A DNA stretch of 64,000 nucleotides from Luteibaculum sp964627445 (GCA_964627445.1 CAZVJF010000012.1:19377-83376), one strand, 5' to 3'. Counted from the stretch's first letter, positions 13,536 through 23,367 are shown. Notes: generated by a model not told the origin, from the sequence alone. Numbers and translations are program-made.

Positions 13536-15080
13536 TTAACTCAGCTCATCCACCATCACTTTGTAGGTGGGATCTTCCTGGATGTTCACCTCGATGAGGT
13601 CGTCTGCATCTTGCAAGAGTTTGCGGCAATCTGGACTTAGGTGGCGCAAATGCAGCTTCTTGCCCACTTTGCGGTAGCGCTCGGTAATTTTATTGAGCGC
13701 TTCTATGCCCGACATGTCGGAGATGCGCGATTCAGAGAAGTCTATAACCACCTCCTCGGGATCGTTTTGCACATCAAACTTGTCGTTAAAAGCCGTAACC
13801 GAACCAAAAAACAGCGGACCGTATATTTCGTAGTGCTTTACCCCATGGTCATCTACATGCTTGCGCGCTCGTATGCGTTTGGCGTTTTCCCAGGCAAACA
13901 CCAGTGCGGAGATGATTACGCCAATCAAAACCGCTAAGGCCAAGTTGTGCAAGAACACCGTGATGAGCGTTACCAGTACCATCACCAAAATATCGGATTT
14001 GGGCATGCGCTTAAACGTGCGTAAACTGGCCCACTCAAAGGTTCCTATAGACACCATAATCATAAGTCCCGTAAGAGCGGCTACCGGTAGTTTCTCAATT
14101 AACGGGGCACCAAACATGATAAACACCAACAGCATTACCGATGCCACAATGCCTGAGAGACGTGCTCGCGCTCCAGACGAAATATTGATGAGACTCTGGC
14201 CTATCATGGCACATCCACCCATACCTGAAAACAGCCCAGAGAGGAAATTGGCCAACCCTTGCGCTACCGACTCTTTGTTACCACGCCCACGCGTTTCTGT
14301 GATTTCGTCAATGAGGTTCAGAGTAAGCAAACTCTCTATTAATCCAACCCCAGCTACAATGAGCGCATAAGGGAAAATAATTTGCAAAGTCTCTAACGTA
14401 AAAGGGACTTCGGGAATATGGAAGGGTGGAAATCCACCTTGTATGGAGGCCAAATCGCCCACCGCCTTAGTATCTACCCCAAAACCCAAAACAATACCGG
14501 AGATCACTAAAATAGCAGCCAAAGAAGATGGAAACACCTTGGTAAGCTTGGGCAAGCCCCAGATAATCAGCATGGTAAGCAATACCAAACCCACCATGGT
14601 GTACAAAGACGCACCTTGCATCCACACCATAGCACCACTGGCATCGGGCACTTTAAAAGAGCCCAGTTGCGACATAAAAATTACGATGGCCAAACCATTA
14701 ACAAACCCAAACATCACGGGGTGTGGCACCAGGCGGATAAACTTACCCAAGCGCAGCACGCCCGCCAACATTTGTATGATTCCTGCCAGTACTACGGTTG
14801 CAAAAATGTACTCTACCCCATGCGATTGCGCCAGGCTAACAATAACCACCGCCACGGCACCGGTAGCTCCTGAAATCATGCCTGGACGTCCCCCAAAAAT
14901 GGAGGTAATAAAGCCCATAACAAAAGCCGCATACAAACCCGTTAATGGCGACAAACCCGCTATAAATGCAAACGCCACGGCCTCGGGAATAAGCGCTAAG
15001 GCTACGGTAAGTCCAGAGAGCACTTCGTTTTTGTAGTCTACCTTTTGCTTAAGGTCAAAGAGGTTTAAGTAGGTTTTCAT
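13536..15080 (-). CDS. SulP family inorganic anion transporter with STAS domain
   Basis: A 514-residue protein with about 11-12 hydrophobic segments and a cytoplasmic STAS domain at the C-terminus (about 400-510; EEVVIDFSESRISDMSGIEA). The signature regions ALIPEAVAFAFIAGLSPLTG and GRPGMISGATGAVAVVI near the N-terminus are typical of SulP/SLC26 carriers, which move sulfate, bicarbonate or other anions, often with sodium. It is monocistronic with its own TACTTTTG promoter box at 15106-15113. Which anion is moved cannot be told. Confidence 0.9.
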   Translation of the reverse strand: MKTYLNLFDLKQKVDYKNEVLSGLTVALALIPEAVAFAFIAGLSPLTGLYAAFVMGFITSIFGGRPGMISGATGAVAVVIVSLAQSHGVEYIFATVVLAGIIQMLAGVLRLGKFIRLVPHPVMFGFVNGLAIVIFMSQLGSFKVPDASGAMVWMQGASLYTMVGLVLLTMLIIWGLPKLTKVFPSSLAAILVISGIVLGFGVDTKAVGDLASIQGGFPPFHIPEVPFTLETLQIIFPYALIVAGVGLIESLLTLNLIDEITETRGRGNKESVAQGLANFLSGLFSGMGGCAMIGQSLINISSGARARLSGIVASVMLLVFIMFGAPLIEKLPVAALTGLMIMVSIGTFEWASLRTFKRMPKSDILVMVLVTLITVFLHNLALAVLIGVIISALVFAWENAKRIRARKHVDDHGVKHYEIYGPLFFGSVTAFNDKFDVQNDPEEVVIDFSESRISDMSGIEALNKITERYRKVGKKLHLRHLSPDCRKLLQDADDLIEVNIQEDPTYKVMVDELS

Positions 15081-15105
15081 GGGTGCTGCTTTTGCTAAAA
15101 GGGTG

Positions 15106-15113
15106 CAAAAGTA
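15106..15113 (-). promoter_or_regulatory. -7 promoter box of the SulP gene
   Basis: The minus strand reads TACTTTTG, fitting TAnnTTTG, 25 bases before the SulP ATG. Confidence 0.5.
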
Positions 15114-15193
15114 GTGTTTTAACTTGCGGGGATAAAACCAGTAGATTGGTCTATTTATTTTTTACTTTTCGGTAGAATTTATTATACCTGGAT

Positions 15194-16075
15194 ATGCCCT
15201 CCAAACAGCGACTGTTTCAAACCCTACTAACCCTTAGCCTCCCCTTTCTCTACTGGAAAAGCAGCGCCCAGCAAGACACCCTGTTCCATTTTCAGAAGGA
15301 CACCATATTGTGCAACATCGTAGAGGTAAATGAGGATGTCATTAAATACAAGACTCCCGCCATTACAGACGACATTGTTTTTGTGGTGCAAAAAGATCAA
15401 CTATGGCGTGCAGTAACATCCAAGGGTATAGCGATAGAAACTGGGAATACAATACACAAACAAGAGAAGTATGCAGACCAGCGCAAGCATGCTTTAAAGC
15501 TGAATTTGCTGGGGCCTATCAATAACTTATTTACCCTGGGCTATGAGCGCAGTATCCGCAAAGGGCGTAGTTGGGATGCGTATATCGGCTATGTAGGACC
15601 AGGCCAGAACTACGATAGCGAAGGTGTTCATCTTAGAGTGGGTTATAAATTCATTAAAAACCCCGATTTCTACAAGAACCAATGGAAGTATGCCCACCTG
15701 CTTAAAGGCACCTACATAAAACCCGAGCTATCAGTATCGCACCTCAGCGGAACGCAATCTTTCATTGCACCCGTGTACTTTGATGATGGATCCTTTATTT
15801 TCCGGTCGCAACCCAGAACCGTACGCTCTTTTGGTGCGGCCATGGTACTAAACCTGGGGTATCAAGAGGTGTTTAACGACCTCATTGTCATAGATTTATA
15901 CGCAGGTGTAGGCTATGGATTTAGGGAGGAACGCATCGTAGGTCCAGCATCCATAGAAGGTAGGCCTATGGTTATTGATACGGATCGCTTTCAACGCAGA
16001 GGCAGCTTATGGATAGCCAACTCCGGCAATCTGGCATTCACCTTAGGGTTTCGCATTGGCGTATTGCTACGATAA
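15194..16075 (+). CDS. secreted protein of unknown function, tandem family member 1
   Basis: A 293-residue protein with an N-terminal signal peptide cut near SSAQ, after which it reads QQDTLFHFQKDTILCNIVEV. It is the first of three tandem paralogs (15194-17958) that share the mature start QQDTL, a short domain with the pattern D-T-I-C-IVEV-I-YKTP-ITDDI, and a C-terminal region of alternating strands that looks like a small outer-membrane barrel (LNLLGPINNLFTLGYERSIR, and the ending LAFTLGFRIGVLLR). No known enzyme motif is visible. Location in the outer membrane or periplasm is inferred. Confidence 0.75.
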   Translation: MPSKQRLFQTLLTLSLPFLYWKSSAQQDTLFHFQKDTILCNIVEVNEDVIKYKTPAITDDIVFVVQKDQLWRAVTSKGIAIETGNTIHKQEKYADQRKHALKLNLLGPINNLFTLGYERSIRKGRSWDAYIGYVGPGQNYDSEGVHLRVGYKFIKNPDFYKNQWKYAHLLKGTYIKPELSVSHLSGTQSFIAPVYFDDGSFIFRSQPRTVRSFGAAMVLNLGYQEVFNDLIVIDLYAGVGYGFREERIVGPASIEGRPMVIDTDRFQRRGSLWIANSGNLAFTLGFRIGVLLR

Positions 16076-16095
16076 TCTACAGTTATTAATTTAAA

Positions 16096-17001
16096 ATGAT
16101 GATGCACTTACGTATTTGTTCTTTACTCATCGTACTGCTTGTTTTAGCTTTTCCTGGAAGGAGTCAGCAAGACACACTGATTACTGTCAAAGGCGACACC
16201 CTGGTGGTAAACATCCTGGAGGTAGGCACCAAGAAAATATCCTACCAGCTGGCCACCGATGTCAACGACATACCAAGAAAAATAAACACCAAACGGTTGC
16301 TGCGCTATACGCAAAGCGATGGCGCACCCGAAGCACAGCAAGAACCCCTATCGCAACAAAAACCAGAGCAAAAACCGCAACAAGTAAATTCAACCAACGC
16401 CTCCCCTACCGTTGCTTACCCTATAAGCAAAGACACAGTAGCTCGGAAAAACGCAATAAAAACCCACCTCTTTGCTCCGATGGTGGGTGTATTTAATGTA
16501 GGATATGAGGGTATGGTAGATGCACAAACGAGTATCGACATCAACCTCAACATTGTAGGTGTTTTTTCCAAGCTCACTCAACAGACTACTGGAACGAGCT
16601 TTTTGGCCGGAGTGAAATTTTACCTTTCCAACAAACAGAAAAACGAGCTCGCGCCCTTAGAAGGCTGGTATCTTAAACCGGAGCTTGCCTTATCCTCACT
16701 CAACCATAAAGAACAGGTAACAATAAGGCAGGAGAATGGCTGGCGGGAAGAAAGTGTGAAATATAAAACCCGATCCCGAGCGGTGCTACTTAATTTTGGA
16801 TACCAAGCCGTGTTAGCCCCGTGGTTATCTATAGATTTTAATGTCGGTGTTGGATACGGAAATTACAAAGCGGAACAACCTAGCTCCGGACAAGCGCGAA
16901 CTCAGAACCTACCCATCCAAGATGCTCGTGGTGGTTTTTTAGTCGACCCAGGTGGTGGATTAGCCGTAAGACTGGGTGGTGGGCTAGGACTGCTCTTTTA
17001 G
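16096..17001 (+). CDS. secreted protein of unknown function, tandem family member 2
   Basis: The second paralog, 301 residues, begins 20 bases after the first. The signal peptide ends near GRS, then QQDTLITVKGDTLVVNILEV. It is the most diverged: a Q/P-rich linker (about 75-105) separates the small N-terminal domain from the barrel-like part, which keeps THLFAPMVGVFNVGYEGMVD and GFLVDPGGGLAVRLGGGLGL. The shared order of parts supports a common ancestor. Function unknown. Confidence 0.75.
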   Translation: MMMHLRICSLLIVLLVLAFPGRSQQDTLITVKGDTLVVNILEVGTKKISYQLATDVNDIPRKINTKRLLRYTQSDGAPEAQQEPLSQQKPEQKPQQVNSTNASPTVAYPISKDTVARKNAIKTHLFAPMVGVFNVGYEGMVDAQTSIDINLNIVGVFSKLTQQTTGTSFLAGVKFYLSNKQKNELAPLEGWYLKPELALSSLNHKEQVTIRQENGWREESVKYKTRSRAVLLNFGYQAVLAPWLSIDFNVGVGYGNYKAEQPSSGQARTQNLPIQDARGGFLVDPGGGLAVRLGGGLGLLF

Positions 17002-17055
17002 ATTTCCAGCACAGAAAAATGCGTTGCATCGATTCATAGAAAACTTTTTTCACTT

Positions 17056-17958
17056 ATGCTCCTTGCCCTATTCCCTACTCATCTAATAAAAAGGCTTGCC
17101 GCGTTTGCTGCCTTTGTTTTTGTAGTGGTCACCCCCGCTGTAGCCCAACAAGACACGCTATTTCACCAGGTTAAGGGCGTTATACCCTGCAAAATTGTAG
17201 AGGTAACCGATGCTGAGATCAAGTATCAAACCCCTGATATAACCGATGACATTATTTTCACCGCTAGCAAAGCGAACTTAACTCGGGCTGTTACGCGCAA
17301 GGGGGTAACCCTCGAAGTTGAAGGAGATTTTGTAGTGCAGGAAGCATTTGAAGACCAAGGGACACGCGCACTAAAATTGAATGTATTGGGTCCCTTAAAC
17401 AGCCTCTACGAGTTGAGTTATGAAAAATATATCCGCGAAAAACGCAGTTGGGATCTAACGATGGCCTTTGTGGGTAAAGGGGTACTGGACGAAAACTCGG
17501 GTGTAAACTTTAGAGCAGGCTATAAACTGTTACAATCTCCCAATGCTGCGCTAGAAAAGGGGTTCTATGCACATATACTTAAGGGCTTCTATTTGAAGCC
17601 CGAAGTTTCGCTATCGCTTTTTTATGGCACCTACATGATGGAAAACCGTGTAGCACTCTCAGACGGTTCCATCCTCCTAGAACTAGAAGAAGAAAGGGTT
17701 AGTTCTTTTGCGGGTGCCTTGGTGCTAAACCTGGGTCGACAATTGGTGTACCAAGATTATTTTTTAATCGATTTTTACGTGGGTATTGGACTGGGCTTTA
17801 GAGACGATAGTGTAAATGAAGACGACATAATAAACCGGTCGGGTTTGCAAAACCCGTACAACGCCAATAGCTTCAACCGCAGAGGGGGGCTTTGGGTGCA
17901 ACACCACAACGGCATTGCCTACACGGCTGGCATTCGCATTGGCATAATACTGAACTAG
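17056..17958 (+). CDS. secreted protein of unknown function, tandem family member 3
   Basis: The third paralog, 300 residues, is closer to member 1 than to member 2: the mature start QQDTLFHQVKGVIPCKIVEV, the block LKLNVLGPLNSLYELSYEKY, YAHILKGFYLKPEVSLSL, and the ending NGIAYTAGIRIGIILN all have counterparts there. The signal peptide ends at AVAQ. The three genes probably form one transcript. No ligand or activity can be read from the sequence. Confidence 0.75.
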   Translation: MLLALFPTHLIKRLAAFAAFVFVVVTPAVAQQDTLFHQVKGVIPCKIVEVTDAEIKYQTPDITDDIIFTASKANLTRAVTRKGVTLEVEGDFVVQEAFEDQGTRALKLNVLGPLNSLYELSYEKYIREKRSWDLTMAFVGKGVLDENSGVNFRAGYKLLQSPNAALEKGFYAHILKGFYLKPEVSLSLFYGTYMMENRVALSDGSILLELEEERVSSFAGALVLNLGRQLVYQDYFLIDFYVGIGLGFRDDSVNEDDIINRSGLQNPYNANSFNRRGGLWVQHHNGIAYTAGIRIGIILN

Positions 17959-18047
17959 CAGCACCTCGCTACAGGTGAATCGGACCTTTTTCTGCACAAA
18001 CTCGTTCTCACGGCGTTCTTTGTAGTTTGCAGCCCTAAAACAACCGT

Positions 18048-18590
18048 ATGCCCAGGAATCTCGCTCAGCTCGTTGGTCGCTGGATGGCCAAGCCCAAAGG
18101 CTTTCAGTTCCTTTTCAACATCTCGCCCATGTACCGCAGAACCAATGGGCGCATTCTTTCGGTGAGCGAAGATATGCGTGAAGTATGGATAAAAATCAAG
18201 CTAAACTTCCGCAACCGAAATTATGTGGGCACCATGTTTGGAGGCAGTTTATTTGGCGCTACCGATCCCATTTTAATGTTGCAGTGGATGCAAATACTGG
18301 GCCGCCAGTATGTGGTTTGGGACAAAAAAACGACCATCCATTTTAAAAGGCCCGCCAACACTACCGCGTACTGCCAGTTTTTGATAACACCCGAGGAGAT
18401 TTCCCGCGTACAAAAACAATTAGCGCAAAACGGAGCGATGGATTGGGAAACCACCTTGCGAATAACCAACCCAGGCGGTAAAACTGTTTTTGCCGAGGTA
18501 GAGAAAACCGTTTACATTGCTACCAAAGCCCATTACAAGCAAAAGCGCGCACAACGAAAGCAGCAAGCGGAGAAGCGCAGAAGTAACTAA
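18048..18590 (+). CDS. DUF4442 hotdog-fold (PaaI thioesterase-like) protein
   Basis: A 180-residue protein with a hotdog-type core: MREVWIKIKLNFRNRNYVGT, MFGGSLFGATDPILMLQWMQ, and KKTTIHFKRPANTTAYCQF. This is the DUF4442 layout, related to acyl-CoA thioesterases; the catalytic residue is not certain and no activity has been established for the family. The C-terminus is a basic tail (about 160-180). It is isolated, in a plus-strand context after the three secreted paralogs. Confidence 0.75.
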   Translation: MPRNLAQLVGRWMAKPKGFQFLFNISPMYRRTNGRILSVSEDMREVWIKIKLNFRNRNYVGTMFGGSLFGATDPILMLQWMQILGRQYVVWDKKTTIHFKRPANTTAYCQFLITPEEISRVQKQLAQNGAMDWETTLRITNPGGKTVFAEVEKTVYIATKAHYKQKRAQRKQQAEKRRSN

Positions 18591-18690
18591 ATTCAACCCA
18601 AGGTAATACAAGCTTTACCTCTGGGAGCTTAAGCGAGAAGTTAGAATTAACTACTTTTACCACTTTATTAAGTTAAAGATCACCTTCTAT

Positions 18691-19404
18691 ATGACTGCTT
18701 CTCTGAAGACTATCAGTTTCACTGGACTAATTTCCCTGTTTTTATACTCTTGCATGGATAAGGATGATCCGAATAACTTGGCACCTCCCCCCAATGCTAC
18801 GTTTACGGATATCATAGAAGCCACACCGTGCGAGCAATTTCCCATGTCAGTAGGAAACTACTGGGTAATGGAGGAAATCGTTGAAGGGAATGTGGATACC
18901 ATATTGGTCTTTGATCAGCATGAAACAAATGGAGAATCTTGGTTTGAAGTAATTCCTATTCCCGGACGTACCAACTTCGCGGGTAGGGACACCCTTATAT
19001 ATGATACTACATTTGTCACCTGTAATGAAGACTTTCTGCGCAGTAATAATGATCAACCGAGTTATGAAGGGCTTGTATTTAAGGGGCTCATAAAAAATCC
19101 CCAGCCTGGAGACACCTGGACGGACACATTGCCCGGATTCTCGGATGACATACTACCTGTTCACGAAACTACAGTTGTAGACTTATTGGGAAGCATGAAA
19201 GTGGATACAACCACATACTACGATGTGGTGCGCTACTTAACCACCTCAACCATAAAAGTGAGGCTACCAGACAATAAGGATACTACTATTATAAATAACC
19301 GGCATTCGTTTTATGCCAAAGGTATTGGTCCCATACGCGTAATCGATAAACAAGGTATTGTAGTAATGCAAAGCTTTATGTTAAGAGACTACAAGGTCAA
19401 TTAG
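18691..19404 (+). CDS. lipoprotein of unknown function
   Basis: A 237-residue lipoprotein: signal peptide with lipobox FLYSC (Cys 21) and an acidic MDKDDPNN after it, a common surface-export type tail in Bacteroidota. The body has a conserved-looking core PMSVGNYWVMEEIVEGNVDT and strands of a beta sandwich. A weak TACTTTTA box lies about 40 bases upstream. No family was recognised. The 250 bases after it hold only a terminator. Confidence 0.7.
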   Translation: MTASLKTISFTGLISLFLYSCMDKDDPNNLAPPPNATFTDIIEATPCEQFPMSVGNYWVMEEIVEGNVDTILVFDQHETNGESWFEVIPIPGRTNFAGRDTLIYDTTFVTCNEDFLRSNNDQPSYEGLVFKGLIKNPQPGDTWTDTLPGFSDDILPVHETTVVDLLGSMKVDTTTYYDVVRYLTTSTIKVRLPDNKDTTIINNRHSFYAKGIGPIRVIDKQGIVVMQSFMLRDYKVN

Positions 19405-19589
19405 CAAGATGCTTTACGGCTCTTAAGACTTAAAAGATTGTTTTCCATGGTTGGATGTTTCCCACTCACCTAAGAGGCCATCTTCTTATCAATCCAGCCA
19501 AATACGTCAATTTCCTGCATGGCCAAACCCTCATACGGATGGTTTGGAAACGGGTTAATTGCTTTACTTACGTAATCATAAGGTTCATT

Positions 19590-19634
19590 GAAACAACAAA
19601 GGGTACCTGTAAAACAAGCACCCTTTGTTATTTC
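19590..19634. terminator. bidirectional hairpin terminator between the lipoprotein gene and typA
   Basis: Arms GAAACAACAAAGGGT (19590-19604) and ACCCTTTGTTATTTC (19620-19634) pair at 14 of 15 positions around a 15-base loop, with A/T-rich flanks. It lies 18 bases past the typA stop and could end transcription from both sides. The rest of 19405-19650 holds nothing recognisable. Confidence 0.6.
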
Positions 19635-19651
19635 ATATAATCGTTCGCGAT

Positions 19652-21463
19652 TTATTGTCCAGCCAAAGCCGCATTACCCGCACGTTTTCTCTCGTGCTCT
19701 TGCAACAAAATCTTGCGTAAACGCAGCGATTCTGGGGTTACCTCAACGTATTCATCCGCTTGGATGTACTCCAACGCTTCCTCCAAAGAGAATTTAATAG
19801 CTGGTGCTATTTTGGTTTTTTCATCGGCACCAGAAGAGCGCATGTTGTTCAGCTGCTTTCCTTTGGTTAGGTTCACTACCATGTCACCAACCTTGGTGTT
19901 CTCGCCCACTACCTGGCCCATGTAAACACTTTCTCCTGGCTCTACAAAAAACTTACCGCGGTCTTGCAGTTTGTTTAAGGAGTATGGGAATACGGTTCCG
20001 GTTTCCATAGATATCAGCGATCCATTCTGGCGTCCGGGGATTTCGCCTTTATACGGCTCAAACCCTTTAAAACGGTGCGCCATAATAACTTCCCCGGCAG
20101 AAACGGTAAGCAAGTAACTACGCAAACCAATAATACCACGCGATGGAATGGTAAACTCCAAAAGCATGCGGTCGCCTTTTGGGTTCATAGAAAGCATTTC
20201 TCCTTTTCTTAAAGTTACTGCTTCTACTGCTTTACCAGAAACCGCCTCGGGTATATCTATGGTTAAATCTTCTACTGGCTCAGATTTCACGCCATCGATT
20301 TCCTTAAGAATTACCTGAGGTTGGCCTACTTGTAATTCATAGCCCTCTCTGCGCATGGTTTCGATAAGTACCGAAAGGTGTAGCACCCCACGGCCAAATA
20401 CCATAAATGAATCGGCTCTATCCGTTTCTTCTACGCGCAAGGCCAGGTTTTTCTCCAACTCCTTTACCAAACGGTCTTTGATGTGGCGCGAGGTCACAAA
20501 CTTGCCTTCTTTACCAAAAAACGGAGAATCGTTAATGGTAAAGGTCATGCTCATCGTAGGTTCATCGATCGCAGTGGCTGGAAGTGGTTCTGGGTTTTCA
20601 ACATCGCAGATACTCTCTCCGATTTCAAACCCCTCTACGCCAACAATGGCGCAAATATCTCCGGGCTGTACTTCCGTAACCTTAACGCGCTCCAGGCCCT
20701 CAAAAACATAGAGTTCTTTTATGCGAGACTTTACTTGCTTGCCATCACGCTTCGCCAGTATTATCGGTTGGTTTTCCTTCAAGGTACCTCTGCGCAATCG
20801 ACCAATGGCAATACGTCCCACAAAGGAGCTGTAGTCCAAACTGGTAATGAGCATTTGGGTGTTTCCATCTTGGATTTGTGGTGATGGGATCTCATCTACA
20901 ATAAGATCCAACAAAGGAGTGATACTATCGGTAGGGTTTTTCCAATCCATACCCATCCAGCCTTGCTTGGCCGAACCATAAATCACCTGAAAATCGAGCT
21001 GGTCTTCGCTAGCCCCTAAGTGAAACATCAGGTCAAAAACCTTTTCGTAAGCCATATCGGGCTCGCAATTGGGTTTGTCTACCTTGTTTACAACCACAAT
21101 GGGTTTTAGCCCCAACTCCAATGCTTTTTGCAATACAAAGCGGGTTTGTGGCATGGGACCTTCAAAGGCGTCTACCAATAAAAGTACACCATCGGCCATG
21201 TTCAATACCCGCTCAACCTCTCCACCAAAGTCCGCGTGACCTGGGGTATCAATAATGTTGATTTTAACGTCTTTGTAGGTAACTGAAACGTTTTTTGAAA
21301 CAATGGTAATTCCGCGCTCGCGCTCCAAGTCGTTGTTGTCCAAAAACAGCTCGGTGCGTTCTTCGTTTTCCCTAAAAATTTGCCCGGCTTCGATAAGTCT
21401 ATCCACCAAGGTAGTCTTACCGTGGTCTACGTGGGCAATAATGGCAATGTTCTTTAATTTCAA
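19652..21463 (-). CDS. typA: ribosome-associated GTPase TypA/BipA
   Basis: A translational GTPase related to EF-G and LepA. The G1 box IIAHVDHGKTTLVDRL is at the N-terminus, ERGITIVSKN (G2), DTPGHADFGGEVERV (G3) and VVNKVDKPN (G4) follow, and the C-terminal domain ends with the BipA-specific YIQADEYVEVTPESLRLRK. TypA binds the 70S ribosome and supports 50S assembly and stress growth. The start is taken as the TTG complementary to 21461-21463, giving MKLKNIAIIAHVDH; an earlier in-frame TTG at 21487 falls inside the promoter box and cannot be used. It is monocistronic. Confidence 0.95.
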   Translation of the reverse strand: MKLKNIAIIAHVDHGKTTLVDRLIEAGQIFRENEERTELFLDNNDLERERGITIVSKNVSVTYKDVKINIIDTPGHADFGGEVERVLNMADGVLLLVDAFEGPMPQTRFVLQKALELGLKPIVVVNKVDKPNCEPDMAYEKVFDLMFHLGASEDQLDFQVIYGSAKQGWMGMDWKNPTDSITPLLDLIVDEIPSPQIQDGNTQMLITSLDYSSFVGRIAIGRLRRGTLKENQPIILAKRDGKQVKSRIKELYVFEGLERVKVTEVQPGDICAIVGVEGFEIGESICDVENPEPLPATAIDEPTMSMTFTINDSPFFGKEGKFVTSRHIKDRLVKELEKNLALRVEETDRADSFMVFGRGVLHLSVLIETMRREGYELQVGQPQVILKEIDGVKSEPVEDLTIDIPEAVSGKAVEAVTLRKGEMLSMNPKGDRMLLEFTIPSRGIIGLRSYLLTVSAGEVIMAHRFKGFEPYKGEIPGRQNGSLISMETGTVFPYSLNKLQDRGKFFVEPGESVYMGQVVGENTKVGDMVVNLTKGKQLNNMRSSGADEKTKIAPAIKFSLEEALEYIQADEYVEVTPESLRLRKILLQEHERKRAGNAALAGQ

Positions 21464-21484
21464 TACGTATGCTTTAAGAGGCTG

Positions 21485-21492
21485 CAAAAGTA
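21485..21492 (-). promoter_or_regulatory. -7 promoter box of typA
   Basis: The minus strand reads TACTTTTG (TAnnTTTG), 21 bases before the chosen TTG start. It excludes the in-frame TTG at 21487 as a start codon. Confidence 0.6.
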
Positions 21493-21581
21493 CGGCATTT
21501 CTAGAGAACGACCTGTCAAGATTTCAATACGCTTAACTAAAAAATCACATTCCATTCGGTTGGATTTGCGTTTATTGTGGC

Positions 21582-22091
21582 GTGAAATTAACTGTACCCC
21601 ATCAACTCCGCTTCATTCTAGCCACGCTCTTGGTGGTAATCCTCGGTGGTTTTATTTGGGGTTGGATCGGTATAGCACTCTATATAGAAACCGGTTTTTT
21701 TGCCATTCTTATTGGTTTCATGGCGGGTTTTACCGCTTCCATGTACTTTGAAAAACAAAATCGCTGGTTCTATCCTACTACAGCAACCTCTTTTTCACTC
21801 ATTGGAATTTTAATCGGCAAATACATGCTATTTGCGTACTACGAATTGGATGGGCTGCTCCTGCTACCGCACGATAGTAAGTTGTATTTAGCCTGGAAAG
21901 CAATTTCTGGAATTAGCGTAGAAAAGGTGAAAGCCTACTCCAACTATTCGGCCACGCATGCCGATTTTTTCGATCTCATTTGGGCCTTTTTAGCCCTTAT
22001 TACGGCCCAGGTAAATGCCATGCGCGTAAGCCGCTACAAGCGGGCCATTTACCGATTCAAACAGCGCTTGTTTGGTACTGCGGGCGATTAG
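21582..22091 (+). CDS. membrane protein of unknown function
   Basis: A 169-residue protein with a GTG start at 21582. Hydrophobic segments lie near 12-32, 38-56, 66-86 and 128-146, so about four membrane helices. The C-terminus is basic (SRYKRAIYRFKQRL), expected to be cytoplasmic. No family was recognised. It is transcribed divergently from typA and overlaps the convergent flavoprotein gene by 4 bases. Confidence 0.65.
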   Translation: MKLTVPHQLRFILATLLVVILGGFIWGWIGIALYIETGFFAILIGFMAGFTASMYFEKQNRWFYPTTATSFSLIGILIGKYMLFAYYELDGLLLLPHDSKLYLAWKAISGISVEKVKAYSNYSATHADFFDLIWAFLALITAQVNAMRVSRYKRAIYRFKQRLFGTAGD

Positions 22092-23299
22092 ATGTTTTGA
22101 GCTGCTATCCAGCTGGTAGTCCAGGCATTTTGAAAATTAAAGCCGCCTGTAATCCCATCGATATTTACGACTTCGCCTGCCACAAAAAAACCAGGGAACG
22201 CTTTCAGCTCCATTCGCTTCATATCAATACCCCGGGTATCAATACCGCCTGCAGTTACAAATTCCTCTTTGTAAGTAGTTTTTCCCTTCGCCTCAAAAAG
22301 CTGGTGGGTAAGCACCGCAGCTAAAAAATCTACCTGCTTTTTACTCAGGTGCTGCCATGGGGTATCTGCAGTACAGCTGCAGGAATGCAATAAAAACTGC
22401 CAAAGTCTTTTTGGAATCGTATCAAAGGGGTGGTGACTTAAATTTACATGGCTGTTCCGAGCCTGAAAGGCTACTAGTTCCTTCCTAACCGCATGACCGT
22501 CTTGCCCCAACCAATTTACCGCTACTTGATATTGATATTGTACCTCTGCCAAATCTTTAGCGGCATAGGCTGACAATTTTAAGACGGCTGGACCCGAAAA
22601 CCCCCAGTGCGTTATCAACAGCGGTCCTTGATAGCTATGCCCAAACTGCGGCAAACTCACCGTTGCCAAGGGCACACTAATACCTGCCAGTTCTGTAATT
22701 TTTGTGCGTGATAGGTTAAACGAGAACAAAGAAGGAACACGGGGTAGGCACGCAACACCCGTGCGTTCTAAAAGCTTCCAAGCCGATTCCGTTCCTCCCG
22801 TGGTCCAGAGAATTTTGGCGCTTGCATACATCTCGTTCGTGCCTGTTTTAAGTGCATACGCCTTCGTTGTCTGCTGTATGGCAATTACCTTTTGTTGGGT
22901 GAATACCTTCCCTCCTAGCTTCGCAAAGCGGTTATTTAAACAAGCTACTATGGTTTCGCTACTGTTCGATTTCGGAAACACCCGGCCATCGTCTTCTATT
23001 TTCAACGCTACCCCCTGCTGTTCGAACCACTCCCAAACATCGCCTGTACAATACCGCGAAAAGGGCCCGCGCAATTCTTTAGAACCACGGGGGTACGCTC
23101 CTACAATTTCGGTAGGATCGAAAGCCGCATGCAACACATTGCAGCGACCACCACCAGAGATCCGAACCTTACTAAGTACTTGCTTGGAGCTTTCTAAAAT
23201 GGCAACCTTTTTTTGGGGATTCTTTTCCAAATACTGTATCCCACCAAAAAAACCTGCTGCACCCCCACCTACTATAATAAGATCGTATGTATGTTGCAC
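22088..23299 (-). CDS. NAD(P)/FAD-dependent oxidoreductase, BaiN/HI0933 type
   Basis: A 403-residue flavoprotein. The FAD-binding GxGxxG motif is IIVGGGAAGFFGG at residues 8-20, followed by ISGGGRCNV, typical of HI0933-like proteins, and the C-terminal FAD contact GEVVNIDGITGGFNFQNAW. Members reduce double bonds of steroid or fatty substrates in some bacteria (BaiN), but most have no known substrate. It is divergent from the Wza-like gene, with a 68-base gap. Confidence 0.85.
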   Translation of the reverse strand: MQHTYDLIIVGGGAAGFFGGIQYLEKNPQKKVAILESSKQVLSKVRISGGGRCNVLHAAFDPTEIVGAYPRGSKELRGPFSRYCTGDVWEWFEQQGVALKIEDDGRVFPKSNSSETIVACLNNRFAKLGGKVFTQQKVIAIQQTTKAYALKTGTNEMYASAKILWTTGGTESAWKLLERTGVACLPRVPSLFSFNLSRTKITELAGISVPLATVSLPQFGHSYQGPLLITHWGFSGPAVLKLSAYAAKDLAEVQYQYQVAVNWLGQDGHAVRKELVAFQARNSHVNLSHHPFDTIPKRLWQFLLHSCSCTADTPWQHLSKKQVDFLAAVLTHQLFEAKGKTTYKEEFVTAGGIDTRGIDMKRMELKAFPGFFVAGEVVNIDGITGGFNFQNAWTTSWIAAQNI

Positions 23300-23367
23300 T
23301 GCCGTTCCTGTTGTTTCTCAGCCTTCAAATAACGGCTATTCTTGCTACTTTAGCCCCCAATTACAGA

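Noticed and set aside
19455..19640. 61-codon reading frame upstream of the typA terminator
   Set aside because: It runs into the terminator hairpin, and its composition is not gene-like.
21464..21487. Upstream TTG start for typA
   Set aside because: That TTG is part of the -7 promoter box, so it would not be transcribed.
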